Shown here in pieces: positions 1 to 8,540 of a DNA stretch of 64,000 nucleotides (the first letter of the stretch is position 1; each line of letters opens with the position of its first letter). Source of the DNA: Propionibacteriaceae bacterium (GTDB lineage: Bacteria; Actinomycetota; Actinomycetes; Propionibacteriales; Propionibacteriaceae); contig JAITVK010000014.1 in the NCBI GenBank assembly GCA_031285845.1, positions 62,001-126,000 on the forward strand, read 5' to 3'. The notes beneath the pieces are model-generated. The model was given only the letters and a program-made list of their open reading frames with translations. It was not told where the DNA came from and searched no databases. The translations under genes were made by a program, and so were the position numbers.

Positions 1-892
1 TGCCACCGGCCCGATTCGAGGAACGGACGATGCGGCCATCGACCAGCCGCATCTGATCGTGGGCGGCTGAACCGCGCATGGTCGCCAATTCAAAGCCGTC
101 TCCAATCTCCACCCCTTTGATCGCCGGAATCCCCATCAGTGCCGCCGCCAATCGGGCGTCCAAACGACGCTTGGCCACCGTGTGGGTTCCCAGGCCCGGT
201 GGACAACCCCAAGCCACGACCTCGAACACTCCGCCGAGGGTGTCGCCGGCCGCGCCGACCTCGGCGATCAGATCCTGCATCGCACGGGAGGCCACCGGGT
301 CGACACAACGAACCGGATCGGCGTCGATCTGGTCGGCTTGGTCGGGGCGCGGGCACTGATCGGTGGGCGCTGCGACCGATCCGATCGACGTCACGTGGCT
401 GACGATCTGGATGTCCAGCGCTTGGATCAAAAAGTTGCGCGCGACCACGCCTGCGGCGACCCGGGCCGCCGTCTCACGGGCCGAGGCGCGCTCAAGGATC
501 GGACGGGCCTGGTCGAATTCGTACTTCTGCATTCCAGGCAAGTCGGCGTGGCCCGGACGCGGGCGGGTCAATGGCGCGTTGCGAGCCGAGCTGAGAACCT
601 CAGGGTCGTTCACCGCATCGGCGGACATGACCTGCGACCACTGCCCCCACTCCGAGTTGCCGATCTGAATCGCCACAGGTGAGCCCAAGGTCTCGCCCCA
701 CCGCACTCCAGCGGTGATCGTGACTTCGTCGCGCTCGATGCCCATACGCGCTCCCCGACCGGCTCCCAGCCGACGGCGCGCCAAAGCGTCCACCAACTCG
801 GCGGTGGTGATTTTGACATGGGCCGGCACACCCTCGACGATGGCGGTCAATTGTTGCCCATGGGACTCCCCGGCAGTGATGTATCTCAACAC
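1..892 (-). CDS. aroC: Chorismate synthase (3' end beyond left edge)
   Basis: Catalyses the last shikimate-pathway step, 5-enolpyruvylshikimate-3-phosphate to chorismate, using reduced FMN. The N-terminus reads [13 protein letters not shown], the family signature, and the frame stays open to the window edge through conserved segments such as RPGHADLPG and [14 protein letters not shown], giving about 297 residues of a roughly 400-residue enzyme. I place the start at GTG 892-890, not at the in-frame GTG six bases upstream, because a TAGACT -10 element lies seven bases before it (900-905), a leaderless arrangement, and because it yields the canonical N-terminus. aroE ends 45 bases upstream, so both belong to the same shikimate cluster, although aroC appears to have its own promoter. 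Confidence 0.95.
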   Translation of the reverse strand, partial: MLRYITAGESHGQQLTAIVEGVPAHVKITTAELVDALARRRLGAGRGARMGIERDEVTITAGVRWGETLGSPVAIQIGNSEWGQWSQVMSADAVNDPEVLSSARNAPLTRPRPGHADLPGMQKYEFDQARPILERASARETAARVAAGVVARNFLIQALDIQIVSHVTSIGSVAAPTDQCPRPDQADQIDADPVRCVDPVASRAMQDLIAEVGAAGDTLGGVFEVVAWGCPPGLGTHTVAKRRLDARLAAALMGIPAIKGVEIGDGFELATMRGSAAHDQMRLVDGRIVRSSNRAGG

Positions 893-899
893 GGGCACC

Positions 900-905
900 A
901 GTCTA
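900..905 (-). promoter_or_regulatory. Candidate -10 element of a leaderless aroC promoter
   Basis: TAGACT on the minus strand fits the TAnnnT -10 pattern and ends seven bases before the aroC GTG, with no Shine-Dalgarno between. The same hexamer and spacing recur before other genes in this window. No convincing -35 was found. Confidence 0.45.
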
Positions 906-937
906 CTGACAGGGGTGGACGGCCTCGGCGCGCCCAG

Positions 938-1870
938 TCACTGGTCGTCGCCGGACAACCCCAGCGCACGAGCCCCAGCCTGACGCAGGACCGCGAAGGG
1001 CACGTGCGACCCGGTCATCGTCGCCACCTGCCCAACCGCTTGAGCGGCCAACAGATCCAGGCCAGTGGCCACGGCGATCCCTCGTCGCGCGGCCCTCGAG
1101 ACCAATCCGGTGGGCCACGGGTCGTAGAGCACGTCGAAGACCAGCGACGGTGTCGACTCGGGTGGCAACCAGCGCAGCGCCACCGCCGCCGGAACCGTCG
1201 AGATCACCGTCGCACCGTCGAAGTCGGAAGCAGAAACGGCGTCGACCGTGGGATCCGAGGTGATCGGTTGAACCTCGATTCCCCACCCGGCCGCGTCGCG
1301 AGCCAGTCGCGCGGATGTGGCCACAGCCCGCCCGAACACTCGAACCGTGCCCAGCCCCAATCGCGCGGCCGCGTAGACACAGGACCGCGCTGTCGCTCCG
1401 TTGCCGAACACCACCAGATCATCATTGGCGCCGACCCCGGCTCGGCCGAGCACCAGTTCCACGCCGGTGACATCGGTGTTGACAACTCTGGTCGTCGATC
1501 TGAACCCCGGATCGCCGTCGAAGATCACCGTGTTGGCCACGCCCAACGCGACGACGACGTCGTCGGGCTGTCCCAACTCGACGATGGCCTGCTTGCAGGG
1601 CATCGTCACCGACAGTCCGCGCCACCGGCGATCCAACCCTGCGACGAACGAAGCAACGCCCTCCGCTGTGACCTCGTGACGGTCATAGACCCAGTCCAAT
1701 CCGAGCCAGTCGTACGCTGCCTGATGGATGACCGGTGACAGCGAATGACTGATCGGCGAGCCGATGACCGCACAGCGCCGATACTGTTCGCCGGCGAGAT
1801 CGGACTCAGGAGCACCCGGTGGGGTGGCCATTGTCGACGCACCACTGATCGAATCGGAGCTTCCCCTCAT
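938..1870 (-). CDS. aroE: Shikimate dehydrogenase
   Basis: NADPH-dependent reduction of 3-dehydroshikimate to shikimate. The 310-residue product has the substrate-binding SHSLSP motif (about residues 41-46), the catalytic lysine in SVTMPCKQA, the N and D of GVANTV and NTDVTG, and a degenerate nucleotide loop VFGNGATARS. The start at ATG 1870 is supported by GAGGAGG six bases upstream, lying inside the 3' end of mltG. The two genes overlap by 65 bases, so translation is probably coupled. An alternative ATG at 1831 has no such site. It could be an AroE paralogue, but adjacency to aroC supports the biosynthetic role. Confidence 0.93.
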   Translation of the reverse strand: MRGSSDSISGASTMATPPGAPESDLAGEQYRRCAVIGSPISHSLSPVIHQAAYDWLGLDWVYDRHEVTAEGVASFVAGLDRRWRGLSVTMPCKQAIVELGQPDDVVVALGVANTVIFDGDPGFRSTTRVVNTDVTGVELVLGRAGVGANDDLVVFGNGATARSCVYAAARLGLGTVRVFGRAVATSARLARDAAGWGIEVQPITSDPTVDAVSASDFDGATVISTVPAAVALRWLPPESTPSLVFDVLYDPWPTGLVSRAARRGIAVATGLDLLAAQAVGQVATMTGSHVPFAVLRQAGARALGLSGDDQ

Positions 1871-2969
1871 TGAAGGCCTCCTCTGTCTCGTAGAACTCGG
1901 TCTCGCCCGTGAACAGGTTCTGCGTGATCCACCAGCGCCAAGGCCCAGGGGTGGGATTGGCGGCGGCCTGAAGCGCGTCGCGCCCAGGATTGGCGATCGG
2001 AGTGTCAGGCAAAGCGGACTTCATGTAGAAGTTGTACGGCAGGTCGGGGTTGTGTTGATCGGCGACTTGGATCTCATCGTCGTACGGGGTGCCCGTGGCG
2101 ATTTCGCGTCCATAACGGAAAGCCGACTCCACACCCAACGCCTGACCGACCAACAGTCGATTGTAGATCGACCGGGCCACCATTGGACGGTACTCGGAAC
2201 GGTTGACTTCGCCTTCGATGATGCTGGCGACGACCACCAACTGTTGCGGCGTGATCGTGATCCCCAGTCCGGCGCTGACATTCGCCGCCGCCGCGTCCAG
2301 ATTGATCTCGCCTGCCACGTTGTTGAACTGGCCCGTCATCTGGCGGAAGGCCCCCAGCGCGTCGTGGGGCTCGGACATGTAGGTGTCCGGGAAGAAGTAC
2401 CCTTCCGGCTGAGCCGGATTGGCGTACGCGCTGAGCGAGTTGCCCGCCGGATCGGCCGTGATGGCCGCCCGGGCCTGGTCGACCTCCTCGCGGGTGACCC
2501 CGAGCTCATTGATCATCAGATCTTCGATCTGAGACAATCGCGTGCCTTCAGGCACAGTCCAGCGGATGGTGACACGATTGGCGTCGCGGTCGAGCAGCAT
2601 GTCGAGCGCGGTCTTGGCCGGCAGATGGGTTTTCAGATTGTACGTACCAGCCCAGATCGCGGCGGCGTCGCCCATCTTGGCGCACTCATCATCGAACACC
2701 GACGGATCCTTGATCACGTCGGCGGCCACGAGGATGTCGGCGATCCGCGGATTGGACGACCCCGGCGGGATGTAGATCTGAACCTGGCTTCCCCCAGCGC
2801 CGATGTAGTCTTCGCGCTGACGCCAACTCATGTAGACGGAGTATCCCTTCCACACGACCAGGCCGGCGCCACCGAGCAGGATCACGAAGCTGAGAGCCAC
2901 GGCCACCGCGCTCTTCGCGCGCCGCGCGCCCTCCGACGAGATCCAACTGAAGCCGTTGCGATCAGCCAT
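1806..2969 (-). CDS. mltG: Endolytic murein transglycosylase MltG (YceG family)
   Basis: Membrane-anchored lytic transglycosylase that cleaves nascent peptidoglycan and so terminates glycan strands. The 387-residue protein has a short cytoplasmic N-terminus, one TM segment (about residues 21-43), then the YceG domain, with the catalytic glutamate region ASIIEGEVNR and the downstream motifs YNFYMKSALPDTPIANPG and YFFPDTY. Its start overlaps the end of ruvX by eight bases and its end overlaps aroE. The order alaS-ruvX-mltG-aroE is widespread in Actinobacteria. Confidence 0.95.
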   Translation of the reverse strand: MADRNGFSWISSEGARRAKSAVAVALSFVILLGGAGLVVWKGYSVYMSWRQREDYIGAGGSQVQIYIPPGSSNPRIADILVAADVIKDPSVFDDECAKMGDAAAIWAGTYNLKTHLPAKTALDMLLDRDANRVTIRWTVPEGTRLSQIEDLMINELGVTREEVDQARAAITADPAGNSLSAYANPAQPEGYFFPDTYMSEPHDALGAFRQMTGQFNNVAGEINLDAAAANVSAGLGITITPQQLVVVASIIEGEVNRSEYRPMVARSIYNRLLVGQALGVESAFRYGREIATGTPYDDEIQVADQHNPDLPYNFYMKSALPDTPIANPGRDALQAAANPTPGPWRWWITQNLFTGETEFYETEEAFNEGKLRFDQWCVDNGHPTGCS

Positions 2970-3426
2970 CGGTTTCCTCCATCTGAAGCTTGATTCCCGT
3001 CGCGCGCCCTTGCTCTTCGGCTCGCAACACAGACTCTAGGATACCCACAGCCGCTTGGGCGTCGATCACCCCGCGAGCCGTTTTGGCGTGGCGACCCGAC
3101 TCGCGTAGCCGCCGATGCGCCTGCGCGGTAGTCATCCTCTCATCGACCAACCACACCGGCACCGGCAAACGTCGAGCCAACTGAACCGCCTGAGCGCGGA
3201 CTTTTTCCGCCGCGATCGAGGCCGACCCATTCAGCGCCAACGGGTAGCCGACGACGACCGCTTGGGCGGCGTGCTCGTCGGCCAGGCCCACGATCGCGCC
3301 GACCCAGTCTTGGTCAGCCGCCAGCGTGGTCACCGGGTAGGCCAAGATGCGCTCAGCGCCGCACGCGGCCACCCCGATTCGCACCGTGCCCACGTCCACC
3401 GCCAGCAGCGCCCCCCTGGGCAACAT
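2962..3426 (-). CDS. ruvX: Putative Holliday junction resolvase / pre-16S rRNA nuclease RuvX (YqgF)
   Basis: RNase H-fold nuclease family; the E. coli member is needed for 16S rRNA 5'-end maturation. The 154-residue product begins MLPRGALLAVDVGTVRIG, with the conserved DVG metal aspartate, continues with VVVGYPLALNGS and the second acidic site LVDERMTT, and ends with DAQAAVGILES. Several in-frame starts lie upstream inside alaS. The ATG at 3426 is chosen because it begins one base after the alaS stop and gives the family's normal length. mltG overlaps its 3' end. Confidence 0.93.
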   Translation of the reverse strand: MLPRGALLAVDVGTVRIGVAACGAERILAYPVTTLAADQDWVGAIVGLADEHAAQAVVVGYPLALNGSASIAAEKVRAQAVQLARRLPVPVWLVDERMTTAQAHRRLRESGRHAKTARGVIDAQAAVGILESVLRAEEQGRATGIKLQMEETDG

Positions 3427-3427
3427 C

Positions 3428-6097
3428 TCAGACAAGAGCGTCAGCCACCGCGCTGATCGCCGCAGCACCCGCGCCCGGATCGACACCGCCGCCTTGCGCC
3501 AGATCGGCCGAACCGCCGCCACGTCCCCCCAAAGCTGCGGCCGCGCGCGCCACCAGATCACCGGCACGGTGGCCCAGATCACGAGCGGCCGAGGTGGTGG
3601 CCACGACCACCGACGGTTTCGGGGTGGTTGAGATCAAGCACACGACGGCGGGAGTCACCCCCAACCGGTCGCGCAACTGAATCGCCAGCCCACGTACGTC
3701 ACCCGAAGCCACAGCGTCGATCGCCGACACGAAGCGAATCTGACCGACCTGAGTGGCCTGGTTGATCAGGTTGACGGCCATCGATCCGGCCTGAGCCGCC
3801 TTCAACTCGCTGATCGTCTTCTCGGCCTGCTTCAGTTGAGCCAACAGCTTGCCGATCCGATCCTCCAGTTGTCCCGGTTGGACTTTCAGGCTGCTCGACA
3901 GCGCCGCCACGATCGCCCGCTCGGCGGCAAGATGGCCAAAGGCGTCGGTGGACACCAGGGCCTCCACCCGTCGTACCCCAGAACCGACCGATCCTTCGGA
4001 CAGCAGCGAGAGCAAGCCGATCCGACCAGTGGAGGCGACGTGGGTTCCACCGCACAGTTCACGCGACCACGGCCCAGCGAATTCGACCATACGCACAATG
4101 TCGCCATACTTCTCACCGAACATCGCTTGAGCGCCCAGCGCCTTGGCAGAATCCAGCGGCATCTGGGTGGCCGTGACCTCCCAGTCGGCCCGAATCGCCT
4201 CGTTGGCCACGCCCTCCATCTCCTGCTTCATGTCCTCGGACATCCCCGCCAAAGCGTTGAAGTCGAAACGCAGATAGCCCGGCTTGTTGTACGACCCGGC
4301 CTGGTGAGTCTGCGGACCGAGCAGTTGACGCAACGCGGCGTTGACGACATGAGTGGCGGTGTGAGCCTGGCAGGCACCGAAACGGGCCGGCGCGTCGACT
4401 GCGGCGGTGACTTCGGCCCCGATCTCGGCCTGACCGTCGGTGATGACGCCACGATGGACGATCAGGCCAGGGATCGGTTTTTGGACGTCGATGACGTCGA
4501 TGCTCAATCCTGCCGCCGTGATCACGCCGGTGTCAGCGTCTTGGCCACCGGCTTCAGCGTAGAACGGGGTGTCGTTCAGCACGATCTCCACCTGATCGCC
4601 GACCATGGCTTGGTCGACCTGCTGACCGGCTTTGATCAGCCCCAGAATCCTCGCCGGACTGGTCAACATGTCGTAGCCCAGGAAACGCGACTCGCCCTCC
4701 TTGCGCAGATCGGCGTACGCAGAGGTCGCGGTGGCGCCACCCTTCTTCGCTTTCGCGTCGGCCTTCGCTCGGGCCTTCTGTTCGGCCATCAAAGCCGTGA
4801 AACCGGTGAGGTCGACGCTGATGCCCGCCTCGGCGGCCATCTCCAGCGTCAGATCGATCGGGAAACCGTACGTGTCGTGCAACTGGAAGGCCTTGTCGCC
4901 TGGGAGCACGGTGGCGTGGTTGTGACGGGTCTGGGTCACCGCCATGTCGAACAGTTGCGTGCCCGAGCTCAAAGTCCGACCGAAGCTGTCCTCCTCGGCG
5001 GCGGCCACCGCCTCGATCCGCGGCCACTGCTCGGCGATCTCGGGGTACGACGACTCCATCTGGGCCCGGCTGACACTGAGTAACTCGATCAGATTCGGCG
5101 ACGTGACACCCAGCAGGCGCATGGAGCGAATCGAGCGGCGCAGCAACCGGCGCAGAACGTAACCTCGAGCTTCGTTGCCCGGCGTCACACCGTCGGTCAT
5201 GAGCATCAGCCCGGAGCGGACATGATCGGCCACCACCCGCAGACGCACATCGTCGTCATGGTCGACGCCATAGCGGCGTCCCGACAACTGTGAGGCCCGC
5301 TCGATCACCGGGAAGACCTGGTCGATCTCGTACATGTTGTCGACGCCTTGGAGCAGGAAAGCGGTGCGCTCCAACCCCAGGCCTGTGTCGATGTTCTTGC
5401 TCGGCAGCAACGAGCGGACGTCGAAGTCGTCTTTGGCACGCACCACCGACAAATCCTCGGTTTGGAACACCAGGTTCCAGATTTCGAGAAAACGATCCTC
5501 GTCGGCCTCGGGTCCGCCATCGGGGCCGTACTGCGGCCCGCGATCGATGTAGATCTCAGAGCAGGGACCGCCCGGGCCGGGAACCCCCATGTTCCAGTAG
5601 TTGTCCTTCAGCCCGCGATACTGGATGTGATCAGGGGCGACACCGACCTTGAGCCACAGATCGCGCGCCTCAGCGTCGCCGTCAGGATAGTCAGGATGCA
5701 CCCCCGGTCCGAGCACGGTGACCCAAATCTTGTCGGGCGCGAAGCCATAGTTCCCGTCCGATTGCGAACCGGTCACCAACTCCCAGGCGTAGTTGATCGC
5801 ACCCTGTTTGAAATAGTCACCGAAAGAGAAGTTACCGGCCATCTGGAAGAACGTGCCATGCCGGGTGGTCTTTCCGACCTCGTCGATGTCGAGGGTGCGC
5901 ACGCACTTTTGGACGCTGACCGCGCGCTTGTACGGCGACGGCTCAACTTCAGTGAAGTACGCCTTGAACGGCACCATGCCCGCATTGACGAACAGCAGCG
6001 TCGGGTCGTTGTAGAGCAGGGAGGCCGACGGAACCACCGCGTGGTCGTTGCGCGCGAAAAAGTCGAGAAAACGCCGACGAATCTGAGCAGTGTCCAT
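3428..6097 (-). CDS. alaS: Alanyl-tRNA synthetase
   Basis: Charges tRNA-Ala and edits Ser/Gly mischarging. The 889-residue protein has the class II aminoacylation core (MVPFKAYF, FFQMAGNFSFGDYFK), the tRNA-recognition helical region, and the editing domain with its zinc motifs HTATH and CGGTH, followed by the C-terminal oligomerisation/DHHA1 region. It is full length. A DNA palindrome (6103-6116) lies over the ribosome-binding region just upstream. ruvX starts one base after its stop, so the genes are coupled. Confidence 0.98.
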   Translation of the reverse strand: MDTAQIRRRFLDFFARNDHAVVPSASLLYNDPTLLFVNAGMVPFKAYFTEVEPSPYKRAVSVQKCVRTLDIDEVGKTTRHGTFFQMAGNFSFGDYFKQGAINYAWELVTGSQSDGNYGFAPDKIWVTVLGPGVHPDYPDGDAEARDLWLKVGVAPDHIQYRGLKDNYWNMGVPGPGGPCSEIYIDRGPQYGPDGGPEADEDRFLEIWNLVFQTEDLSVVRAKDDFDVRSLLPSKNIDTGLGLERTAFLLQGVDNMYEIDQVFPVIERASQLSGRRYGVDHDDDVRLRVVADHVRSGLMLMTDGVTPGNEARGYVLRRLLRRSIRSMRLLGVTSPNLIELLSVSRAQMESSYPEIAEQWPRIEAVAAAEEDSFGRTLSSGTQLFDMAVTQTRHNHATVLPGDKAFQLHDTYGFPIDLTLEMAAEAGISVDLTGFTALMAEQKARAKADAKAKKGGATATSAYADLRKEGESRFLGYDMLTSPARILGLIKAGQQVDQAMVGDQVEIVLNDTPFYAEAGGQDADTGVITAAGLSIDVIDVQKPIPGLIVHRGVITDGQAEIGAEVTAAVDAPARFGACQAHTATHVVNAALRQLLGPQTHQAGSYNKPGYLRFDFNALAGMSEDMKQEMEGVANEAIRADWEVTATQMPLDSAKALGAQAMFGEKYGDIVRMVEFAGPWSRELCGGTHVASTGRIGLLSLLSEGSVGSGVRRVEALVSTDAFGHLAAERAIVAALSSSLKVQPGQLEDRIGKLLAQLKQAEKTISELKAAQAGSMAVNLINQATQVGQIRFVSAIDAVASGDVRGLAIQLRDRLGVTPAVVCLISTTPKPSVVVATTSAARDLGHRAGDLVARAAAALGGRGGGSADLAQGGGVDPGAGAAAISAVADALV

Positions 6098-6102
6098 GAT
6101 GT

Positions 6103-6116
6103 CCCTTGATCAAGGG
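6103..6116. promoter_or_regulatory. 14-bp perfect palindrome over the alaS ribosome-binding site
   Basis: CCCTTGATCAAGGG is its own reverse complement. In the alaS mRNA it could form a five-pair stem with a GAUC loop that hides AAGGG, the only plausible Shine-Dalgarno for the ATG at 6097. As DNA it could be a dimer operator. E. coli AlaRS is known to repress its own gene by binding a palindrome near the promoter; autoregulation here is only inferred. Confidence 0.45.
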
Positions 6117-6167
6117 CGCGCCGAGCGGCAGAACCTCCCAGTGCGCCTGGTGATGGCTAACCGGATC

Positions 6168-6194
6168 ATTCTAGACCAGTCGGCAAACTGACAA
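6168..6194 (-). promoter_or_regulatory. Candidate alaS promoter
   Basis: On the minus strand TTGTCA (6194-6189) and TAGAAT (6173-6168) are separated by 15 bases. The -10 matches TATAAT at five of six positions; the spacer is short. It would give a leader of about 65 bases containing the palindrome at 6103-6116. Confidence 0.35.
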
Positions 6195-6223
6195 CCGACC
6201 AGGCGTTGGAGCACAACGCGATC

Positions 6224-6466
6224 TCAGTTCTCGTCGGCGGCGTCCATCATTCCGGCTTGACGTCTCAACTCGACCTCGGCCTCACGCCTGGCCTGGTCGA
6301 ACTCTTTCAAGAACCGGGCCGACTTGGCCTGAGTCTCAACGACCCAGTTCTGGGCCTGTCGGGCCACTGAACTGGGCTTGGCCGACTGAAGCACCCGAGA
6401 GATCTGCCAGGTTCCCACCGCGCCGACTCCGACTCCGATCATGAACCAGACCAGCCGTCGTATCAT
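6224..6466 (-). CDS. DUF6167-like small membrane protein
   Basis: An 80-residue protein with one N-terminal TM segment (about residues 5-24) and a charged helical tail rich in Arg, Glu and Ala. Size, topology and position immediately upstream of alaS match the small proteins that follow DUF948 genes in actinobacterial alaS loci. Function unknown. Its ATG overlaps the stop of the preceding DUF948 gene (ATGA), so the two are translationally coupled. Confidence 0.75.
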   Translation of the reverse strand: MIRRLVWFMIGVGVGAVGTWQISRVLQSAKPSSVARQAQNWVVETQAKSARFLKEFDQARREAEVELRRQAGMMDAADEN

Positions 6467-6843
6467 TTCTTCCCCCAGCCACGAATCGCCCGTTTGCTGG
6501 CCGACATGACCGCAGCCACCTTGATGAACGGCACAGCGATCGTCTGTGACACCAGCGTCGTCACTCTCGACACGTCGGTGGCCACATCGGAGGCCTTGCC
6601 CGACACCGTGGCCACATCCTCGGTCACCACCGCGAGCTTGCCCAACTCGTCATTGGTGGCCACCACCGTGGATTCCAACTCGGTCAGGATCGGCACCGAC
6701 GCCACAGTCAAATCCTTGACCGAGCCGCGCAACTCGTCGAAAACACGGGCCAACCGGATCAACGGCCAACCAACCGCGCCGACAAGCAAAAGAAACGCGA
6801 TCGCCGCGATCAGCCCCGCGATGCCACCCAAAGTCACTGTCAC
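6463..6843 (-). CDS. DUF948 domain membrane protein
   Basis: A 126-residue protein with one N-terminal TM segment (about residues 5-27), then an amphipathic helical stretch rich in Val, Thr, Ser and Asp (ATVSGKASDVATDVSR), typical of DUF948 proteins, which resemble chemoreceptor-like coiled coils. Function unknown. The GTG start is preceded by GAGGAG at a good distance. It is followed by the overlapping DUF6167-like gene and alaS, the usual actinobacterial order. Confidence 0.78.
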   Translation of the reverse strand: MTVTLGGIAGLIAAIAFLLLVGAVGWPLIRLARVFDELRGSVKDLTVASVPILTELESTVVATNDELGKLAVVTEDVATVSGKASDVATDVSRVTTLVSQTIAVPFIKVAAVMSASKRAIRGWGKK

Positions 6844-6963
6844 CTGGTCTCCTCGGTTCGAACAGGCGCGCCAACTCGGTCGTCATCAGAACCGGTGCGC
6901 GCACCACCAAGACTACAGGGCCCATGTCAGCGAGTGGAACCGGGCCGGTCGAGTTCGAGGCGC

Positions 6964-8382
6964 TCAGCCGGAGCGTTGACCAGCCTGTGTCGACTCAGTC
7001 GACCTTGTTGAACCCTGCTCGGGTCGCCCCAGCAGCGCGTCGATCGCAGCCAAGCGAGAACCGACCTGCGCCTCGTAGCCATGATCGGTCGGTCGATAGT
7101 ACGTCGCGCCGACCAGGTCGTCGGGCAGATACTGTTGGGCGACGACCCCATGATCCCCGTCGTGCGCGTAGCGGTAACCGACGCCGTGTCCGAGGCCCGC
7201 GGCCGAGGCGTAATGCGCGTCACGCAAATGCGCCGGCACCGCGCCACCTCTGCCCTTTCCGACGTCGGCCTGAGCCGCGTCGATCGCGACGATCACCGCG
7301 TTGGATTTCGGCGCGGTCGCGCAAGCGATCACCGCCTGAGCCAAGATGATCCGGCCCTCGGGCATCCCGACCAATTGAACCGCTTGGGCTGCGGCCACAC
7401 ACGTCGACAACGTCGACGGCGAGGCCATCCCGATGTCCTCGCTGGCCAAGATCATCAGCCGCCGAGCGATGAACCGGGGATCCTCCCCGGCGCTGATCAT
7501 CCGGGCAAGATAGTGCAGCCCCGCTTGAACATCAGAACCACGGATGGACTTGATAAACGCGGAGATGACATCGTAATGCTGGTCGCCGTCCGCGTCGTAC
7601 CTCACGGCCGCCCGGTCGACGGCTTGAGTGAGGATCTCAGTGGTGATGACCGTGGTGTGAAGCGCTGTCGCGGTGGCGGCAGCTTCTTCGACATAGGTCA
7701 GAATCCGGCGGGCGTCACCATTGCCCAGCTGGATCAGATTGGCTCGGGCTTCATCGGTGATCGTGTAGCGCTGCCCCGACGGATCGATCATCCCCCGCTC
7801 GTCGGTCAACGCCCGATCGACCAAGACGCCCAGATCGGCGCCAGTCAGAGGGTTGAGGGTGAGCAGAAGCGAGCGAGACAGCAGCGGTGCAATCACACTG
7901 AAGGACGGGTTCTCCGTGGTGGCGGCGATCAGAGTCACCACCCGGTTCTCGACCGCCGGCAGCAGGACATCCTGCTGGGATTTGGAGAACCGATGGACCT
8001 CATCGATGAACAACACGGTTTTGACTCCGCGCGCCAACTCGGCCCGGGCCCGATCGATCTCGGCCCTGACCTGGCTGACCCCAGCGGTCACTGCGCTCAG
8101 TTCGACGAAACGGGCGCCGGTGGATCGAGACACCACTGAGGCGATGGTCGTCTTGCCCACACCGGGGGGTCCCCACAAGAACACCGACATCGGCGCTCCG
8201 TCAGCCAATCGCCTCAGCGGCGAGCCGGGCCCGAGCAGATGAGTTTGACCGACAATCTCGTCCAGTTTTCTCGGACGCATCCGTACGGCCAAAGGAGCGT
8301 TCTGATTGACGTCGCCCAAGGAACCCGTCCGCGTCGGGGTCACCGTGATGTTGCCGAACAAATCCTCAGTCACATCCACCAC
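6964..8382 (-). CDS. rarA: Replication-associated recombination protein A (AAA+ ATPase)
   Basis: RarA/MgsA-family ATPase, homologous to eukaryotic WRNIP1, acting at stalled replication forks. The 472-residue protein has Walker [10 protein letters not shown], Walker [11 protein letters not shown], the sensor TTENPSF, and the C-terminal tetramerisation/MgsA region ([34 protein letters not shown]). Two consecutive GTG codons (8382 and 8379) can start it; AAGGA lies just upstream and its spacing favours the second. No partner gene is adjacent in an operon. Confidence 0.96.
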   Translation of the reverse strand: MVDVTEDLFGNITVTPTRTGSLGDVNQNAPLAVRMRPRKLDEIVGQTHLLGPGSPLRRLADGAPMSVFLWGPPGVGKTTIASVVSRSTGARFVELSAVTAGVSQVRAEIDRARAELARGVKTVLFIDEVHRFSKSQQDVLLPAVENRVVTLIAATTENPSFSVIAPLLSRSLLLTLNPLTGADLGVLVDRALTDERGMIDPSGQRYTITDEARANLIQLGNGDARRILTYVEEAAATATALHTTVITTEILTQAVDRAAVRYDADGDQHYDVISAFIKSIRGSDVQAGLHYLARMISAGEDPRFIARRLMILASEDIGMASPSTLSTCVAAAQAVQLVGMPEGRIILAQAVIACATAPKSNAVIVAIDAAQADVGKGRGGAVPAHLRDAHYASAAGLGHGVGYRYAHDGDHGVVAQQYLPDDLVGATYYRPTDHGYEAQVGSRLAAIDALLGRPEQGSTRSTESTQAGQRSG

Positions 8383-8540
8383 TTTCCTTCACAACCACGC
8401 CGTGAGACCACCCGCACGCAGGCTGACGTGTCGACCGGAACCGTCGCACCCATCATAGTGTCCACCTCGGGTGAGACCCCACAGCACGCCGGACTCGCCA
8501 AGCCGGACCGGGGTTTTGGAGCACCGATCGGGGTGGTGGC

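Noticed and set aside
818-1738. Long plus-strand open frame opposite aroE
   Set aside because: Low-complexity Arg/Gly/His-rich translation with no family features; an antisense shadow of aroE in high-GC DNA.
6098-6223. T-box leader for alaS
   Set aside because: The stretch is too short and lacks the conserved T-box sequence; only the small palindrome is present.
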